A stretch of DNA of 64,000 bases, from contig JAEDFA010000002.1 in NCBI GenBank assembly GCA_016293005.1, positions 9,768 to 73,767 on the forward strand. The letters run 5' to 3'. The translations under genes and the position numbers were made by a program. Positions within the stretch are counted from its first letter, which is position 1, and each line of letters begins with the position of its first letter. Below the pieces are notes generated by a model. It was given only the letters and a program-made list of their open reading frames with translations. It did not search any database and was not told the origin of the DNA. Of this stretch, positions 25,530 to 34,682 are shown piece after piece. Source of the stretch: Treponema sp. (lineage in GTDB: Bacteria > Spirochaetota > Spirochaetia > Treponematales > Treponemataceae).

Positions 25530-25532
25530 TTT

Positions 25533-26612
25533 ATGGACAGCTACGGAGAAATTTTGCGCAATGCAAGACAAGTTAAAGGTCTTGATATAGATACTGTCGC
25601 TCGGGAAACTTCTATTATCAGTTCTTATATCGAAGGGCTTGAAAACGAAGACAATTCTGCGTTTCCTGGAGAAGCCTATTTAATGGGCTTTTTAAAAAAT
25701 TATTCAGAATATTTAGGTCTTGATTCATCTCAGGTAATAATTCTTTATAAGAATAAAATGCTTCAGGAATCTCCTGTGCCGCAGGAACTTTTGGCAAAAA
25801 AAGAACGAAAGTATCTTGTTCCGCTTATTGCAGGACTTTCAGTTTTTTTTGTTTTGCTTGTAACTGGAATTATTCTTTTCATTTTTAGAAAGAATTTTTT
25901 TTCACAAGAAACTGTCGTAAATGCAATTGATTCAACAACAAAAATTTATGAACTTTCTGACAGAGTTTTCAACGGAAGGTTTTACAAAGGCGATCAAATT
26001 CTTTTCCCAGAAGAAAAAGGAAACATCGTTCTTACTGTAAATGATACGGTCGGCGCATTCGTTCTTTCAACTCCTGTCGGAAATCTTTTTACAGAATTAT
26101 CAGAAGAAACCGAACTTGATATAAATGGTGATAAAATTTCAGATTTGGTTGTATATGTTTCAGATCTTTCGATGACAGATTCAAGGCGCGGGGCTGAAGT
26201 CAGGCTTATAAAACGAAGCGGAAATGTGAGTTCTCAAGTTTCAATGTCAGATATTCCTTATGTTACGGAAGTTGAAAATTCTGCAAAAAGAATTGTTCTT
26301 CTTGAAGATACAAGGGCTTATCCGTTTACGCTAAAAGGAACTTTCCGTGGTTCGTGTGTTCTGCGTTATAAAATTGACAGGCATGAATCAGTTGAATATT
26401 TTTACACAAACGGTGAAGTTATTACGATGACTGCAAGCAACGGAATCAGGCTTTGGATGAGTAACGGAAACACTGTAAAATTCTCGATTGTTGCAGATTC
26501 ATCAAATATTGACCTTGAACTTGGTAAAGCCGGAAAAATTGTTGCAGAAGACATTAAATGGATAAAAGATTCTGACGGAAAATATAAACTGGTGGTGATT
26601 GAACTTGACTAA
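25533..26612 (+). CDS. RodZ-like protein: cytoplasmic HTH, one membrane helix, extracytoplasmic domain
   Basis: The 359-residue protein has an N-terminal Xre-like helix-turn-helix of the HTH_25 type (GEILRNARQVKGLDIDTVA and SIISSYIEGLENED, residues 5-70, with FPGEAYLMGFLKNYSEYLGLD typical of RodZ), a basic stretch, one membrane helix (residues 92-116) and a beta-rich extracytoplasmic region. RodZ links MreB to the elongation machinery and shapes cells. The outer domain is longer than in short RodZ forms. AGG lies within GGAGTAGTTT before the ATG. It overlaps the rimO start region. Confidence 0.8.
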   Translation: MDSYGEILRNARQVKGLDIDTVARETSIISSYIEGLENEDNSAFPGEAYLMGFLKNYSEYLGLDSSQVIILYKNKMLQESPVPQELLAKKERKYLVPLIAGLSVFFVLLVTGIILFIFRKNFFSQETVVNAIDSTTKIYELSDRVFNGRFYKGDQILFPEEKGNIVLTVNDTVGAFVLSTPVGNLFTELSEETELDINGDKISDLVVYVSDLSMTDSRRGAEVRLIKRSGNVSSQVSMSDIPYVTEVENSAKRIVLLEDTRAYPFTLKGTFRGSCVLRYKIDRHESVEYFYTNGEVITMTASNGIRLWMSNGNTVKFSIVADSSNIDLELGKAGKIVAEDIKWIKDSDGKYKLVVIELD

Positions 26613-28059
26613 ATTTTTTATAGACCAGCATGGATGTGCAAAAAATCAGGTTGATGCTGAATTTTTAATTTCTCACCTTGAAAATCTTGGTCTTGTTCAG
26701 ACTTTTGAACCTTCAGAAGCTGATATAATAATTATAAATTCGTGCGGTTTTATTCAAAGTGCAAAAGAAGAATCGTTAAATGCTGTCTGTGCGGCAAAAA
26801 ACGATTATCCGGATGCAAAAATTATTCTTGCAGGTTGTCTTGCAGAGCGTTATGCACAGGAATTAAACGAATCGTTACCGGAAGCAGATGCAATTTTTGG
26901 GAACGGAAATCTTGAAAAAATTGATGAAGTTATAAAAAACATTCTCGACGGAAAAAAATCTGTTGTAAAGGCGGAACAAAAAGGAATCTCGTGCACAAAT
27001 AGAAAAACCTTTCTTTCTTATCGTGGTTCTGCGTATGTAAAAATCACGGAAGGTTGCAATAACTGTTGTTCTTTCTGTGCAATTCCGTTGATTCGTGGTT
27101 CTTTAAGAAGCAGAAAGGCATCAGAAATCGTTTCAGAAATAGAAAATCTTGTTTCAAACGGCATCGTAGAAATAAATTTAATCGGTCAGGATTTGGCTGC
27201 ATACGGAACAGGGCTTTCTGACGATGTTTTTGGAAACGGCAGGGAAAAACTTTTTTTAATAACAGAAGAATCTCAGGAAAAAATGAGCGCTCTTGCGTGC
27301 CTTTTACAGAAAATTTCTGAAATTCCTGGAAATTTTAGAATCAGACTTCTTTACATTCATCCTGATCATTTTGATAAAAACATTCTTTCCGTCATGAAAA
27401 ATGATAATCGCTTTATTCCGTATTTTGACATTCCATTTCAGTCTGGCGATGATAACCTCATAAAAAAAATGAACAGAATCGGCTCAAGCGCTAAGTATTT
27501 AAATCTTGTTTCTTCGATAAGAGCTGTTTTCCCAGATGCTGCAATCAGAACTACATTTCTTACAGGTTTTCCAGGCGAAACTGAACAGATGTTTTCAAAT
27601 ACTAAAGCCTTTTTAAAAGAATTAAATGCAAGTTGGGGCGGCTCGTTTTCATACAGTAAAGAAGAGGATACTCCATCATTCTCCATGAAAAATCAGGTTT
27701 CAAAAAAAATTGCAAAAGAACGTTCAGAGGAACTTGTTAAACTTCAGGCTGAATGTACACAAAATTATCTGAAGCATTTTGTAGGAACTGTTGTCGATGT
27801 TTTAATTGAAGAAGTTTTAGATGGAGAAGATTCGTTTGCAATTGCTCGCGCATGGTTTCAGGCACCGGAAGTTGATGGTTCTGTTGTTGTTCGGTTTAAC
27901 AAAGAAGATTCTTTATCGCGTCTTGTAAAGCCGGGTCGTTTTGTAAAGGTAAGACTTGATTCTGTGAGTGCTGTCGATTTGAGTGGAATTTTAATTTCAG
28001 ATTCGCTCTTTAATTCTTCTTCTGATTCAGAATATGTTTTTGCGCCGGAAAAAATTTAA
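26605..28059 (+). CDS. rimO: Ribosomal protein S12 methylthiotransferase RimO
   Basis: RimO adds a methylthio group to Asp89 (E. coli numbering) of ribosomal protein S12. The 484-residue product has the N-terminal MTTase domain with cysteines in QHGCAKN, INSCGF and LAGCLAERY, the radical SAM cluster motif CNNCCSFC (CxxxCxxC), and a C-terminal TRAM-like domain from about residue 390. An insert of roughly 25 residues after IGQDLAAYGTGL is longer than usual. The start is probably TTG 26605, 7 nt after GGTGGTG; TTG 26599 is also possible. Both lie inside the end of the rodZ-like gene. Confidence 0.93.
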   Translation: MTKFFIDQHGCAKNQVDAEFLISHLENLGLVQTFEPSEADIIIINSCGFIQSAKEESLNAVCAAKNDYPDAKIILAGCLAERYAQELNESLPEADAIFGNGNLEKIDEVIKNILDGKKSVVKAEQKGISCTNRKTFLSYRGSAYVKITEGCNNCCSFCAIPLIRGSLRSRKASEIVSEIENLVSNGIVEINLIGQDLAAYGTGLSDDVFGNGREKLFLITEESQEKMSALACLLQKISEIPGNFRIRLLYIHPDHFDKNILSVMKNDNRFIPYFDIPFQSGDDNLIKKMNRIGSSAKYLNLVSSIRAVFPDAAIRTTFLTGFPGETEQMFSNTKAFLKELNASWGGSFSYSKEEDTPSFSMKNQVSKKIAKERSEELVKLQAECTQNYLKHFVGTVVDVLIEEVLDGEDSFAIARAWFQAPEVDGSVVVRFNKEDSLSRLVKPGRFVKVRLDSVSAVDLSGILISDSLFNSSSDSEYVFAPEKI

Positions 28060-28113
28060 GTTTATACCGGTAAAATTTTGAATCTGTTTTAATGTGACGG
28101 TGGTGGTAGGTAA

Positions 28114-30375
28114 ATGGACTTTGATTATCTTGAAGTTTTAAATCCTGAACAGCGTCTTGCTGTAGAACATTCCGGCTCTCCGCTTTTGATTCTTGCGGGC
28201 GCTGGTTCTGGAAAAACTCGTGTAATTACAACAAAAATTGCGTACTTGATTCAAAAGAAAAACATAATGCCTTATAATATTCTGGCTGTAACTTTTACAA
28301 AAAAAGCGGCAAAAGAAATGAAGGAAAGGGCAATCGCTTTGGAAAGTTCGGCTTCTTTCTGTCAAATCAGGACTTTTCATTCGTTTGGCGCATGGTTTTT
28401 GCGAAAATACGCTTTTTATGCAGGACTTGAACCGAATTTTACAGTTTACGATGACGATGATTCCCTTGAAATTTTAAAATCGGCTTTTCCATCGCTTCCC
28501 AAAAAAAACTTAAATTATGTAATGCACGATATTTCTCTTGCAAAAGATTATTGTCTTTCGCCAGACGATAAAGAACTTGAGGTTTTTGATTCAACGGGCT
28601 ATCTTTATCCTGCATATAAGGCATACGAAAAAAAACTTAAATCAACTGGAAATGTCGATTTTGGTGATTTAATCAGGCTTCCTGTAAAAATTATGGAAGA
28701 AAACTCAGAAATTCAGCGTCAGATGAACTATCGCTTTAAGGTGATAATGGTCGATGAATATCAGGATTCAAATGTTGCGCAGTTTAAGCTTTTGAAAATG
28801 CTTTCTGGTAATCCTGAAGAAACAGGCTGTTATGTCTGTGTTGTGGGGGATGATGACCAGTCGATTTATAAATTTCGCGGTGCAGAAGTAAAAAATATAA
28901 TTCAGTTTCCCGATGTTTACAAAAATACTCAGATAATCCGCCTTGAAAGAAATTACCGTTCAACCGCAAAAATTTTAAAGACGGCGGATGTTATAATCAG
29001 TAAAAATAAAAATAGACTTGGAAAAACTCTTGTCTCTCAGCGCGGTGAAGGCGAAAAACCAAGCCTGACTTTTTTGCGCGACCAGAATGCAGAAGCAATG
29101 TATTGTGCTCATCTTATTAAAAACGATGTTTATTCTTCTGACAATGCAAAATTCAGCGACTGGGCAATTTTATACAGGACGAATGCGCAGTCACTTTCCT
29201 TTGAAAAAGAATTCATGCATCAGAAAATTCCATATATTGTCGTTGGCGCTTTAAAATTCTTTCAGCGTGAAGAAGTGAAAGATTTGATTTCGTGGCTTGA
29301 ACTTTTGTCAAATCCGGGAAACGAAGTCGCTTTTAAAAGAATCATAAATAAACCCGCGAGAGCAATCGGTGAAAAAACCGTTTTTAATATTTTAAATGAT
29401 GCCTCTTCGTATGCGGAAGAAAATTCTTCGAATATGAATTTAATCGAAACTTTAAAAAGACTTTCAGGAACTTTTTCTAAAAAGGCAGAAGAAGGCGTTA
29501 AGACTTTTTTAAAGCTTTACGATTCATTTAAAAAAGAATTAAAGATTTCAAAAGAATTAAAAACTTTCTTCGATGAAGAATCATTAGAAAATCAAGGTAT
29601 TGAAAATACAGAAGATTTTGAAAAACCTCTTTCACATTTAATTTTAAAAATTGCAAACGACTCAGGGCTTTTGGAATATTACACTGAAAAAGATGCCTTA
29701 AATTCTTCTGGAAAAGTTGACAACATAAACGAATTTTCAAATTCTGCAAACAAATGTGATTGCTCTGTTTTAGGCTTGATTCAGTTTCTTGACACAATTG
29801 AACTTGACCGCGCTGTTTCTGAAAACGATGACGAAAAAAAAGATGCCGTTACGCTCATTACGATGCATAATACAAAAGGTCTTGAGTTTAACAAAGTCGT
29901 TATTACCGGAATGGAAGCAGGTATTTTTCCGCGTCAGGATAAAATTGGAGATGAACTTGAAGAAGAGAGAAGGCTTTTTTATGTTGCTTTGACTCGTGCA
30001 AAAGATGAACTTTATCTTACATCGTGTAATTTTAGGACTTATTTCGGGAAAACTTCGCAGATGATGGTAAGCCCTTTCCTTTTGGACGAAAAAAATCTTT
30101 TTGTTTTAAATGGAGATGTCCCTCCATATTTTCTTAATAAAAGTTCTTCTGATTCTTTAAAAGAAAATTCTCGCTTTCCAGAATTTTCAGAAAAATGGAA
30201 AAAAGGTGTCTGTATTTTCCATGACGATTATGGTTACGGTCAGATTGTCGAAACTGATTCTTCTTCGGATGATTATGTAATCCGTGTTCGATTTCAAAAT
30301 GGTGGAATAAAAACTTTCATGCCGGCCTTTCAGGCAAAGTCGCTTCAGATTGTAAAAGATGAATATGTTTTTTGA
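28114..30375 (+). CDS. pcrA: UvrD/PcrA-type superfamily 1 DNA helicase
   Basis: The 753-residue 3'-5' helicase works in nucleotide excision and replication repair. Motifs: Walker A LAGAGSGKTRVI near residue 30, motif Ia AVTFTKKAAKEM, motif II VDEYQDSN near 212, motif III VGDDDQSIYKFRGA, motif IV RNYRST, motif V ITMHNTKGLEF near 585 and motif VI LFYVALTRAKDELYL. The C-terminus has a Tudor-like domain (YGYGQIVE, then IRVRFQNGG) as in PcrA, which contacts RNA polymerase. GGTGGTGGTAGG precedes the ATG. Its end overlaps the next gene by 17 bp. Confidence 0.95.
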   Translation: MDFDYLEVLNPEQRLAVEHSGSPLLILAGAGSGKTRVITTKIAYLIQKKNIMPYNILAVTFTKKAAKEMKERAIALESSASFCQIRTFHSFGAWFLRKYAFYAGLEPNFTVYDDDDSLEILKSAFPSLPKKNLNYVMHDISLAKDYCLSPDDKELEVFDSTGYLYPAYKAYEKKLKSTGNVDFGDLIRLPVKIMEENSEIQRQMNYRFKVIMVDEYQDSNVAQFKLLKMLSGNPEETGCYVCVVGDDDQSIYKFRGAEVKNIIQFPDVYKNTQIIRLERNYRSTAKILKTADVIISKNKNRLGKTLVSQRGEGEKPSLTFLRDQNAEAMYCAHLIKNDVYSSDNAKFSDWAILYRTNAQSLSFEKEFMHQKIPYIVVGALKFFQREEVKDLISWLELLSNPGNEVAFKRIINKPARAIGEKTVFNILNDASSYAEENSSNMNLIETLKRLSGTFSKKAEEGVKTFLKLYDSFKKELKISKELKTFFDEESLENQGIENTEDFEKPLSHLILKIANDSGLLEYYTEKDALNSSGKVDNINEFSNSANKCDCSVLGLIQFLDTIELDRAVSENDDEKKDAVTLITMHNTKGLEFNKVVITGMEAGIFPRQDKIGDELEEERRLFYVALTRAKDELYLTSCNFRTYFGKTSQMMVSPFLLDEKNLFVLNGDVPPYFLNKSSSDSLKENSRFPEFSEKWKKGVCIFHDDYGYGQIVETDSSSDDYVIRVRFQNGGIKTFMPAFQAKSLQIVKDEYVF

Positions 30376-31240
30376 TGAAGTTTCTTTTAAAAAATTTATT
30401 TTGCCGGGAACAAACCGAAAAGATTTTATTCTCTCTGAACTCAAAAGAAACGGAATTGAATGTTATGTAATGCCTGTTGAAAATAAAAATCATATTTATG
30501 TAAAATTCCCTCAGTCTTCTTATAATCCGGAATACAGAATTAAAACTGTTATCGCCCATTACGATATCGTTTTAGAAAGTCCTGGCGCAAATGATAACAG
30601 TTTTGCCGTTTTTGCACTTATGGAATTTGCAAAATTTTTAAACGAAACGAAATTTCCTCACAATATAAGGCTGATTTTTACAGACGGCGAAGAATTTTCT
30701 GGGAGCGTAAAAAATCAGGGGGCGTTTGCACTCGCAGCTCTTTTTAAAAAACTTTCAATTACGAAAGATTATATTTTTGTTTTTGACTGCATGGGGCGTG
30801 GAAACATTCCGATTCTTGCAAAGACTGTTTTTTCGCCGAAAGTTTCAAAAAATTTTTACAGGGAATTTTTGACTCTCGAAAACTGTGCAAAATCGATTCT
30901 TTCTTCTGCAAATTCAAAGTATCTTGTTCTTCCAGTTCCTTACAGCGATAATGCAGGCTTTATTGCAAACGGACTTTTTTCCTGCGCCATAACGATGCTC
31001 CCTGAAAATGAAGCAAATCTTTTTATGTATAATCTTATGAAAAATCCGTTTCTTGAAGATTATGTTTTGAATAACAGAAAGAATTTGTCAAAAGAAGAGT
31101 GCGATTTTTTTAAAAAACTTATTCCAAAAACTTGGAATTTTTTTCATACTCAAAACGATGATTTTTCCTTGCTGACTTTAGAAAGTTTTTCCGTAATGAT
31201 GAGAATTCTTTTTTCGCTTTCTCAGGCTGCTTTTATTTAA
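30359..31240 (+). CDS. M28-like metallopeptidase
   Basis: A 293-residue protein resembling zinc aminopeptidases or glutaminyl cyclases of family M28. Likely metal ligands are His in IAHYD, Asp in PGANDNSFAV, Glu-Glu in TDGEEFSG, Asp in VFDCMGRG and His in NFFHTQNDD, the normal spacing order for the fold. No signal peptide, so it appears cytoplasmic. The substrate is unknown. The start overlaps the uvrD end (ATG 30359, or the second Met at 30365), implying co-translation. It is followed, convergently, by argD after 2 bp. Confidence 0.75.
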   Translation: MNMFFDEVSFKKFILPGTNRKDFILSELKRNGIECYVMPVENKNHIYVKFPQSSYNPEYRIKTVIAHYDIVLESPGANDNSFAVFALMEFAKFLNETKFPHNIRLIFTDGEEFSGSVKNQGAFALAALFKKLSITKDYIFVFDCMGRGNIPILAKTVFSPKVSKNFYREFLTLENCAKSILSSANSKYLVLPVPYSDNAGFIANGLFSCAITMLPENEANLFMYNLMKNPFLEDYVLNNRKNLSKEECDFFKKLIPKTWNFFHTQNDDFSLLTLESFSVMMRILFSLSQAAFI

Positions 31241-31242
31241 AG

Positions 31243-32409
31243 TCAGAAAGTTTTAAGCACTTTTTTAAAGATTTCAAGTCCTTCATCGATTTCTTTTTTA
31301 GAAATTGTAAGCGGCGGAAGAAATCTTACAACATCGTTTCCGGCAGTTGTCGTGCAAAGACCTTCTTCAAGGCATTTTACTTCGATGTCAAAAGGTTTTA
31401 TTGTCGATTCAATTTGGATTCCAATCATGAGTCCTTTTCCGCGGACATCTTTTACAAATGGAAAATTCCATGCTTTTATGGTGTTTCTGATGTAATCGCC
31501 TTTTTCCGTTACATTCTGGAGAAATTTATTTTTGTTTACGGTTTCTAAAACTACTTCTGCGGCCGCACAGACTAAAGGGTTTCCTGCAAATGTTGACTGG
31601 TGGTCTCCGGCTTTAAAAACATCTTTTGCTTTTCCCCTGAAAAGACATGCTCCCATTGGAAGTCCACCGGCGATTCCCTTTGCAAGCGTTACGACTTCTG
31701 CATTTAGTCCAAGACTGTCGCTATAGAGGAAAGAGCCTGTTCGCCCGATTCCAGTCTGAACTTCGTCAATCATTACGATAGCACCGGCTTTTCTTGCTTT
31801 TTCACATGCCGCAAGTGCCCATTCTTTGTCGATTAAATTTACGCCACCTTCGCCCTGGATTGATTCCATAAACAACGCTGCACAGGTGTCGTCAAAGGCG
31901 TTTTCAAGGCTTTCAAAATCGTTTGCCTTAATTGTTTTAAATCCTTCTGGATATGGGGCAAAACATTCCGGGTGAAATTTATTCTGCCCGGTTGCAGTAA
32001 GAGTTGCAAGAGTTCTTCCGTGGAAAGATGATTCAAGAGTTATGATTGTTTTTCTTTTTGAACCGCCGTTTAATTCTCCGTATTTTCTTGCAAGTTTTAT
32101 TGCCGCTTCATTTGCTTCTGCGCCTGAATTTCCAAAATATCCGTGGTCAAAGTTTAATTCTTTTAAAAGTTTTTTTGAATATGAAAGCCCCGTGTCGCTG
32201 AAATAATAATTTGAAATGTGAATCTGTTTTTTTGCCTGTTTTGAAATTGCCTTTACGAGCGCCTTGTTATTATGACCTAAAGAATTTACTCCGATTCCTG
32301 CGATAAAATCTATGTATTTTTTATTTTTTGAATCCCAAAGTGTTGCATTTTTTCCTTTTGTAAATGTGATGTCAAAACTTCCGTAGTTGTTTACAATTAA
32401 TTTTTCCAT
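31243..32409 (-). CDS. argD: Acetylornithine/succinyl-DAP aminotransferase (ArgD type)
   Basis: The 388-residue class III PLP aminotransferase has NSGAEANEAAIKLAR near residue 95, the SFHGRTLATL motif, Asp in IDEVQTGIGRTG near 215 and the Schiff-base Lys244 in TLAKGIAGGLPMG. This pattern fits ArgD, which serves arginine and, in many bacteria, lysine/diaminopimelate synthesis. No other arg or dap gene is nearby, so substrate cannot be fixed from context. TAAGGA precedes the ATG by about 8 nt. It lies downstream of the GH31 gene on the same strand, 67 bp away. Confidence 0.88.
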   Translation of the reverse strand: MEKLIVNNYGSFDITFTKGKNATLWDSKNKKYIDFIAGIGVNSLGHNNKALVKAISKQAKKQIHISNYYFSDTGLSYSKKLLKELNFDHGYFGNSGAEANEAAIKLARKYGELNGGSKRKTIITLESSFHGRTLATLTATGQNKFHPECFAPYPEGFKTIKANDFESLENAFDDTCAALFMESIQGEGGVNLIDKEWALAACEKARKAGAIVMIDEVQTGIGRTGSFLYSDSLGLNAEVVTLAKGIAGGLPMGACLFRGKAKDVFKAGDHQSTFAGNPLVCAAAEVVLETVNKNKFLQNVTEKGDYIRNTIKAWNFPFVKDVRGKGLMIGIQIESTIKPFDIEVKCLEEGLCTTTAGNDVVRFLPPLTISKKEIDEGLEIFKKVLKTF

Positions 32410-32476
32410 AAGACTTTCCTTAAGTAAGATTGAATTCTCTATACTTTACAGCAATCTTTATCTTCTTTCAATCGGA

Positions 32477-34666
32477 TTAAAATTCGTTTAAGTTGATTCC
32501 GTTTTGAATTTCTGAAAGAGAGACTGTTTTTGATTTGAGAGAACCGTTTTTGCCTGGAATTGAAATTTTATATTTTTCTTTTATGAATGATTTGTCTCCA
32601 GATATTTCGGCTTTCAGGTAAAAGTCTTTTAAGTAGAATACGACTTTTCCGTATTTTCCGTTCTTGTAAAGTTCAGTTTCTCCGTCGTCATCGTACAGAG
32701 TAAAAGTGTTTTCGGTTGAGTTTTCAGGGAAAACTAAGAGATTTATGATTTCTGTTTCCTGAAGTGGAATGATTGACGCTGCTTTTACAAAAACAGGAAT
32801 ATTTTCCATTGAAACTTTTACATTGATTTCTTGATTTCCTTCAAATCGTTTATAATTGTAAAAATCAAACCAGATTCCATTTGGAAGGTAAACTGATTTT
32901 TCGCTTTGAGATGCAAGCGATGAGATAACTGGAGAAACAAGAAGTGAAGGCCCGAACATGTATTGATAATCGTAAAATTCTTTCGGGCAGTCTGAAGATT
33001 CCAAAAACATTCCTTTCATCATAGGTTCTCCATTCATTGTAAGGTACGCTGAAGAATAAATGTATGGAAGAAGTTTTTTTCTTAAATTTATAGAATCAGA
33101 AATAAGCTGTTCTTCTTTTTGTGTAAAAATCCATGGTTCCCTTTTTCCTGTTCCGTGAGCGCGGTAAACTGGCGTAAAACATGAAAATTGATGCCAGCGT
33201 ACAAAAAGTTCGCTTTCAGTTTTTTCCGGGAAAAAACCTCCTGTATCGCAGCCCCAGTATGGAAGCGAAGACATCGATGTGTTTATTCCGAATGAAATTT
33301 GATTGAAAAGTGATTTCCATGAAACTGAAATGTCGCCTGACCATACGCTCACAGAATATTTTCCGCTTCCGGTAAATGCTGAGCGGCTTAAAATGAAAAG
33401 TCGTTTTTCTGGGTAGAATTTTTTTACACCTTCGTACAGAGCTTTTGTCCAATAAAGGTTGTAATAATTGTGAAAATCAATTTCGTTGAATTTTCCATAT
33501 TTTACAGTTGAAGGCGCTCTTTCTGGTTCTCCTAAATCGGTCCAGAAACCGTCAATGCCTGAGTCAATCATTCTTGAATATTTTCTTCCCATGAAATCTG
33601 ATGCATTTTTTGAAAGAGGATTAAAAAGTCCGCCGTTTCTGTCTTTTTTCAGCGTCCACCAGTCACTCCAAAGTGCGGTTTTTCCTTTATTGTCGCGGCA
33701 CAAAAGGTTTTGTGATTTTAATTCTTCAAAACATTCGCTTGACGGAGTGAAAAAAGGTTCTGTAATAGTGATTAGTTTTATGCCTTTTTCGTGGAGCGTT
33801 TCTGTAAATTCTTTTGGTTCTGAAAAAGCCTTTGAAGTCCACCAGATGTCTCCCATTTTATCGAACCAGTAGTGGTCTAAAACAATTGCATCGAGAGGAA
33901 TCTTTTTATTTATGAATGTGTCCGCAATTTCAAGAGCTTCTTCTTTTGATTTGTATCCGTATTTAGATTGAATGTATCCGTAAGCCCATTTTGGAAGAAG
34001 ACCTGAAGTTTCAGTTTCAAAGTAGAATTTTTTCACACTTTCTTTTACGCTTTCATCCTGTCGCACAAAACATTCGATTCTTTTGTATTCACTCCGGTAC
34101 AGCTGACTGTCGTTTCCGTCCTGAAAATAAATTTTGTCTTTTCCGCCTGCGTTGTAATAAACTGCTGTTGCATCGTCTGTAACAAAAAACGGAATGAAAA
34201 TATAGGCGTGATCTGCGTATTTTGATTCGTTGTAAATCGTGAAAGACTGATTTTTAAGCGAAGTTTTTCTGCTTGCCTGACCGAAACCGAAAAAATCTTT
34301 TGCAGTTTTCCATGTTCTCAATTCTTTTAAAAGATTTTTTTCTTCTGAAAAAACTGAAGTATAAAGTTCTTTTTCACCGTAATTGAGGCGGTAGCCGTTT
34401 TTTATAATCTGAACTGAATATTGTTCCCAGACATAAAGATTGTCAGCAGTTTTTACAAAATCAGTTTTTGCTTTTGCACGCTTTAATTCAAAATCTTTCA
34501 CTGGAGAAGATGCTTTTTTACCGGTTGCTTCAAAACGCACGGATGAGTCTTCTAACGCTTCAAAAGAAAGTTTTATGCCGTTTTCGAATTTGATTTTTGT
34601 TAAAGAAAACGCATAAATTGAAATGACAGCATAAAAGAAAATCAGGAAAAGTTTTTTCTTGTTCAT
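32477..34666 (-). CDS. Secreted GH31 glycosidase (alpha-glucosidase/alpha-xylosidase type)
   Basis: A 729-residue family 31 glycoside hydrolase with a signal peptide (MNKKKLFLIFFYAVISIYAF). The N-terminal beta-sandwich is followed by the barrel with AIVLDHYWFDKMGDIWW (the family substrate loop), the nucleophile Asp in DGFWTDLGEPE near residue 375, and the acid/base Asp in VWSGDISVSW near 440, then the distal beta domains. Family members release terminal alpha-glucose or alpha-xylose; specificity cannot be read here. Together with the GH53 enzyme it suggests plant glycan use. CGGAGC precedes the ATG. It is 16 bp downstream of a radical SAM gene. Confidence 0.92.
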   Translation of the reverse strand: MNKKKLFLIFFYAVISIYAFSLTKIKFENGIKLSFEALEDSSVRFEATGKKASSPVKDFELKRAKAKTDFVKTADNLYVWEQYSVQIIKNGYRLNYGEKELYTSVFSEEKNLLKELRTWKTAKDFFGFGQASRKTSLKNQSFTIYNESKYADHAYIFIPFFVTDDATAVYYNAGGKDKIYFQDGNDSQLYRSEYKRIECFVRQDESVKESVKKFYFETETSGLLPKWAYGYIQSKYGYKSKEEALEIADTFINKKIPLDAIVLDHYWFDKMGDIWWTSKAFSEPKEFTETLHEKGIKLITITEPFFTPSSECFEELKSQNLLCRDNKGKTALWSDWWTLKKDRNGGLFNPLSKNASDFMGRKYSRMIDSGIDGFWTDLGEPERAPSTVKYGKFNEIDFHNYYNLYWTKALYEGVKKFYPEKRLFILSRSAFTGSGKYSVSVWSGDISVSWKSLFNQISFGINTSMSSLPYWGCDTGGFFPEKTESELFVRWHQFSCFTPVYRAHGTGKREPWIFTQKEEQLISDSINLRKKLLPYIYSSAYLTMNGEPMMKGMFLESSDCPKEFYDYQYMFGPSLLVSPVISSLASQSEKSVYLPNGIWFDFYNYKRFEGNQEINVKVSMENIPVFVKAASIIPLQETEIINLLVFPENSTENTFTLYDDDGETELYKNGKYGKVVFYLKDFYLKAEISGDKSFIKEKYKISIPGKNGSLKSKTVSLSEIQNGINLNEF

Positions 34667-34682
34667 AATTTGCTCCGAAATA

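Noticed and set aside
26599..26612. Frameshift joining the rodZ-like gene and rimO
   Set aside because: Both proteins are complete with normal ends; the short overlap is ordinary translational coupling.
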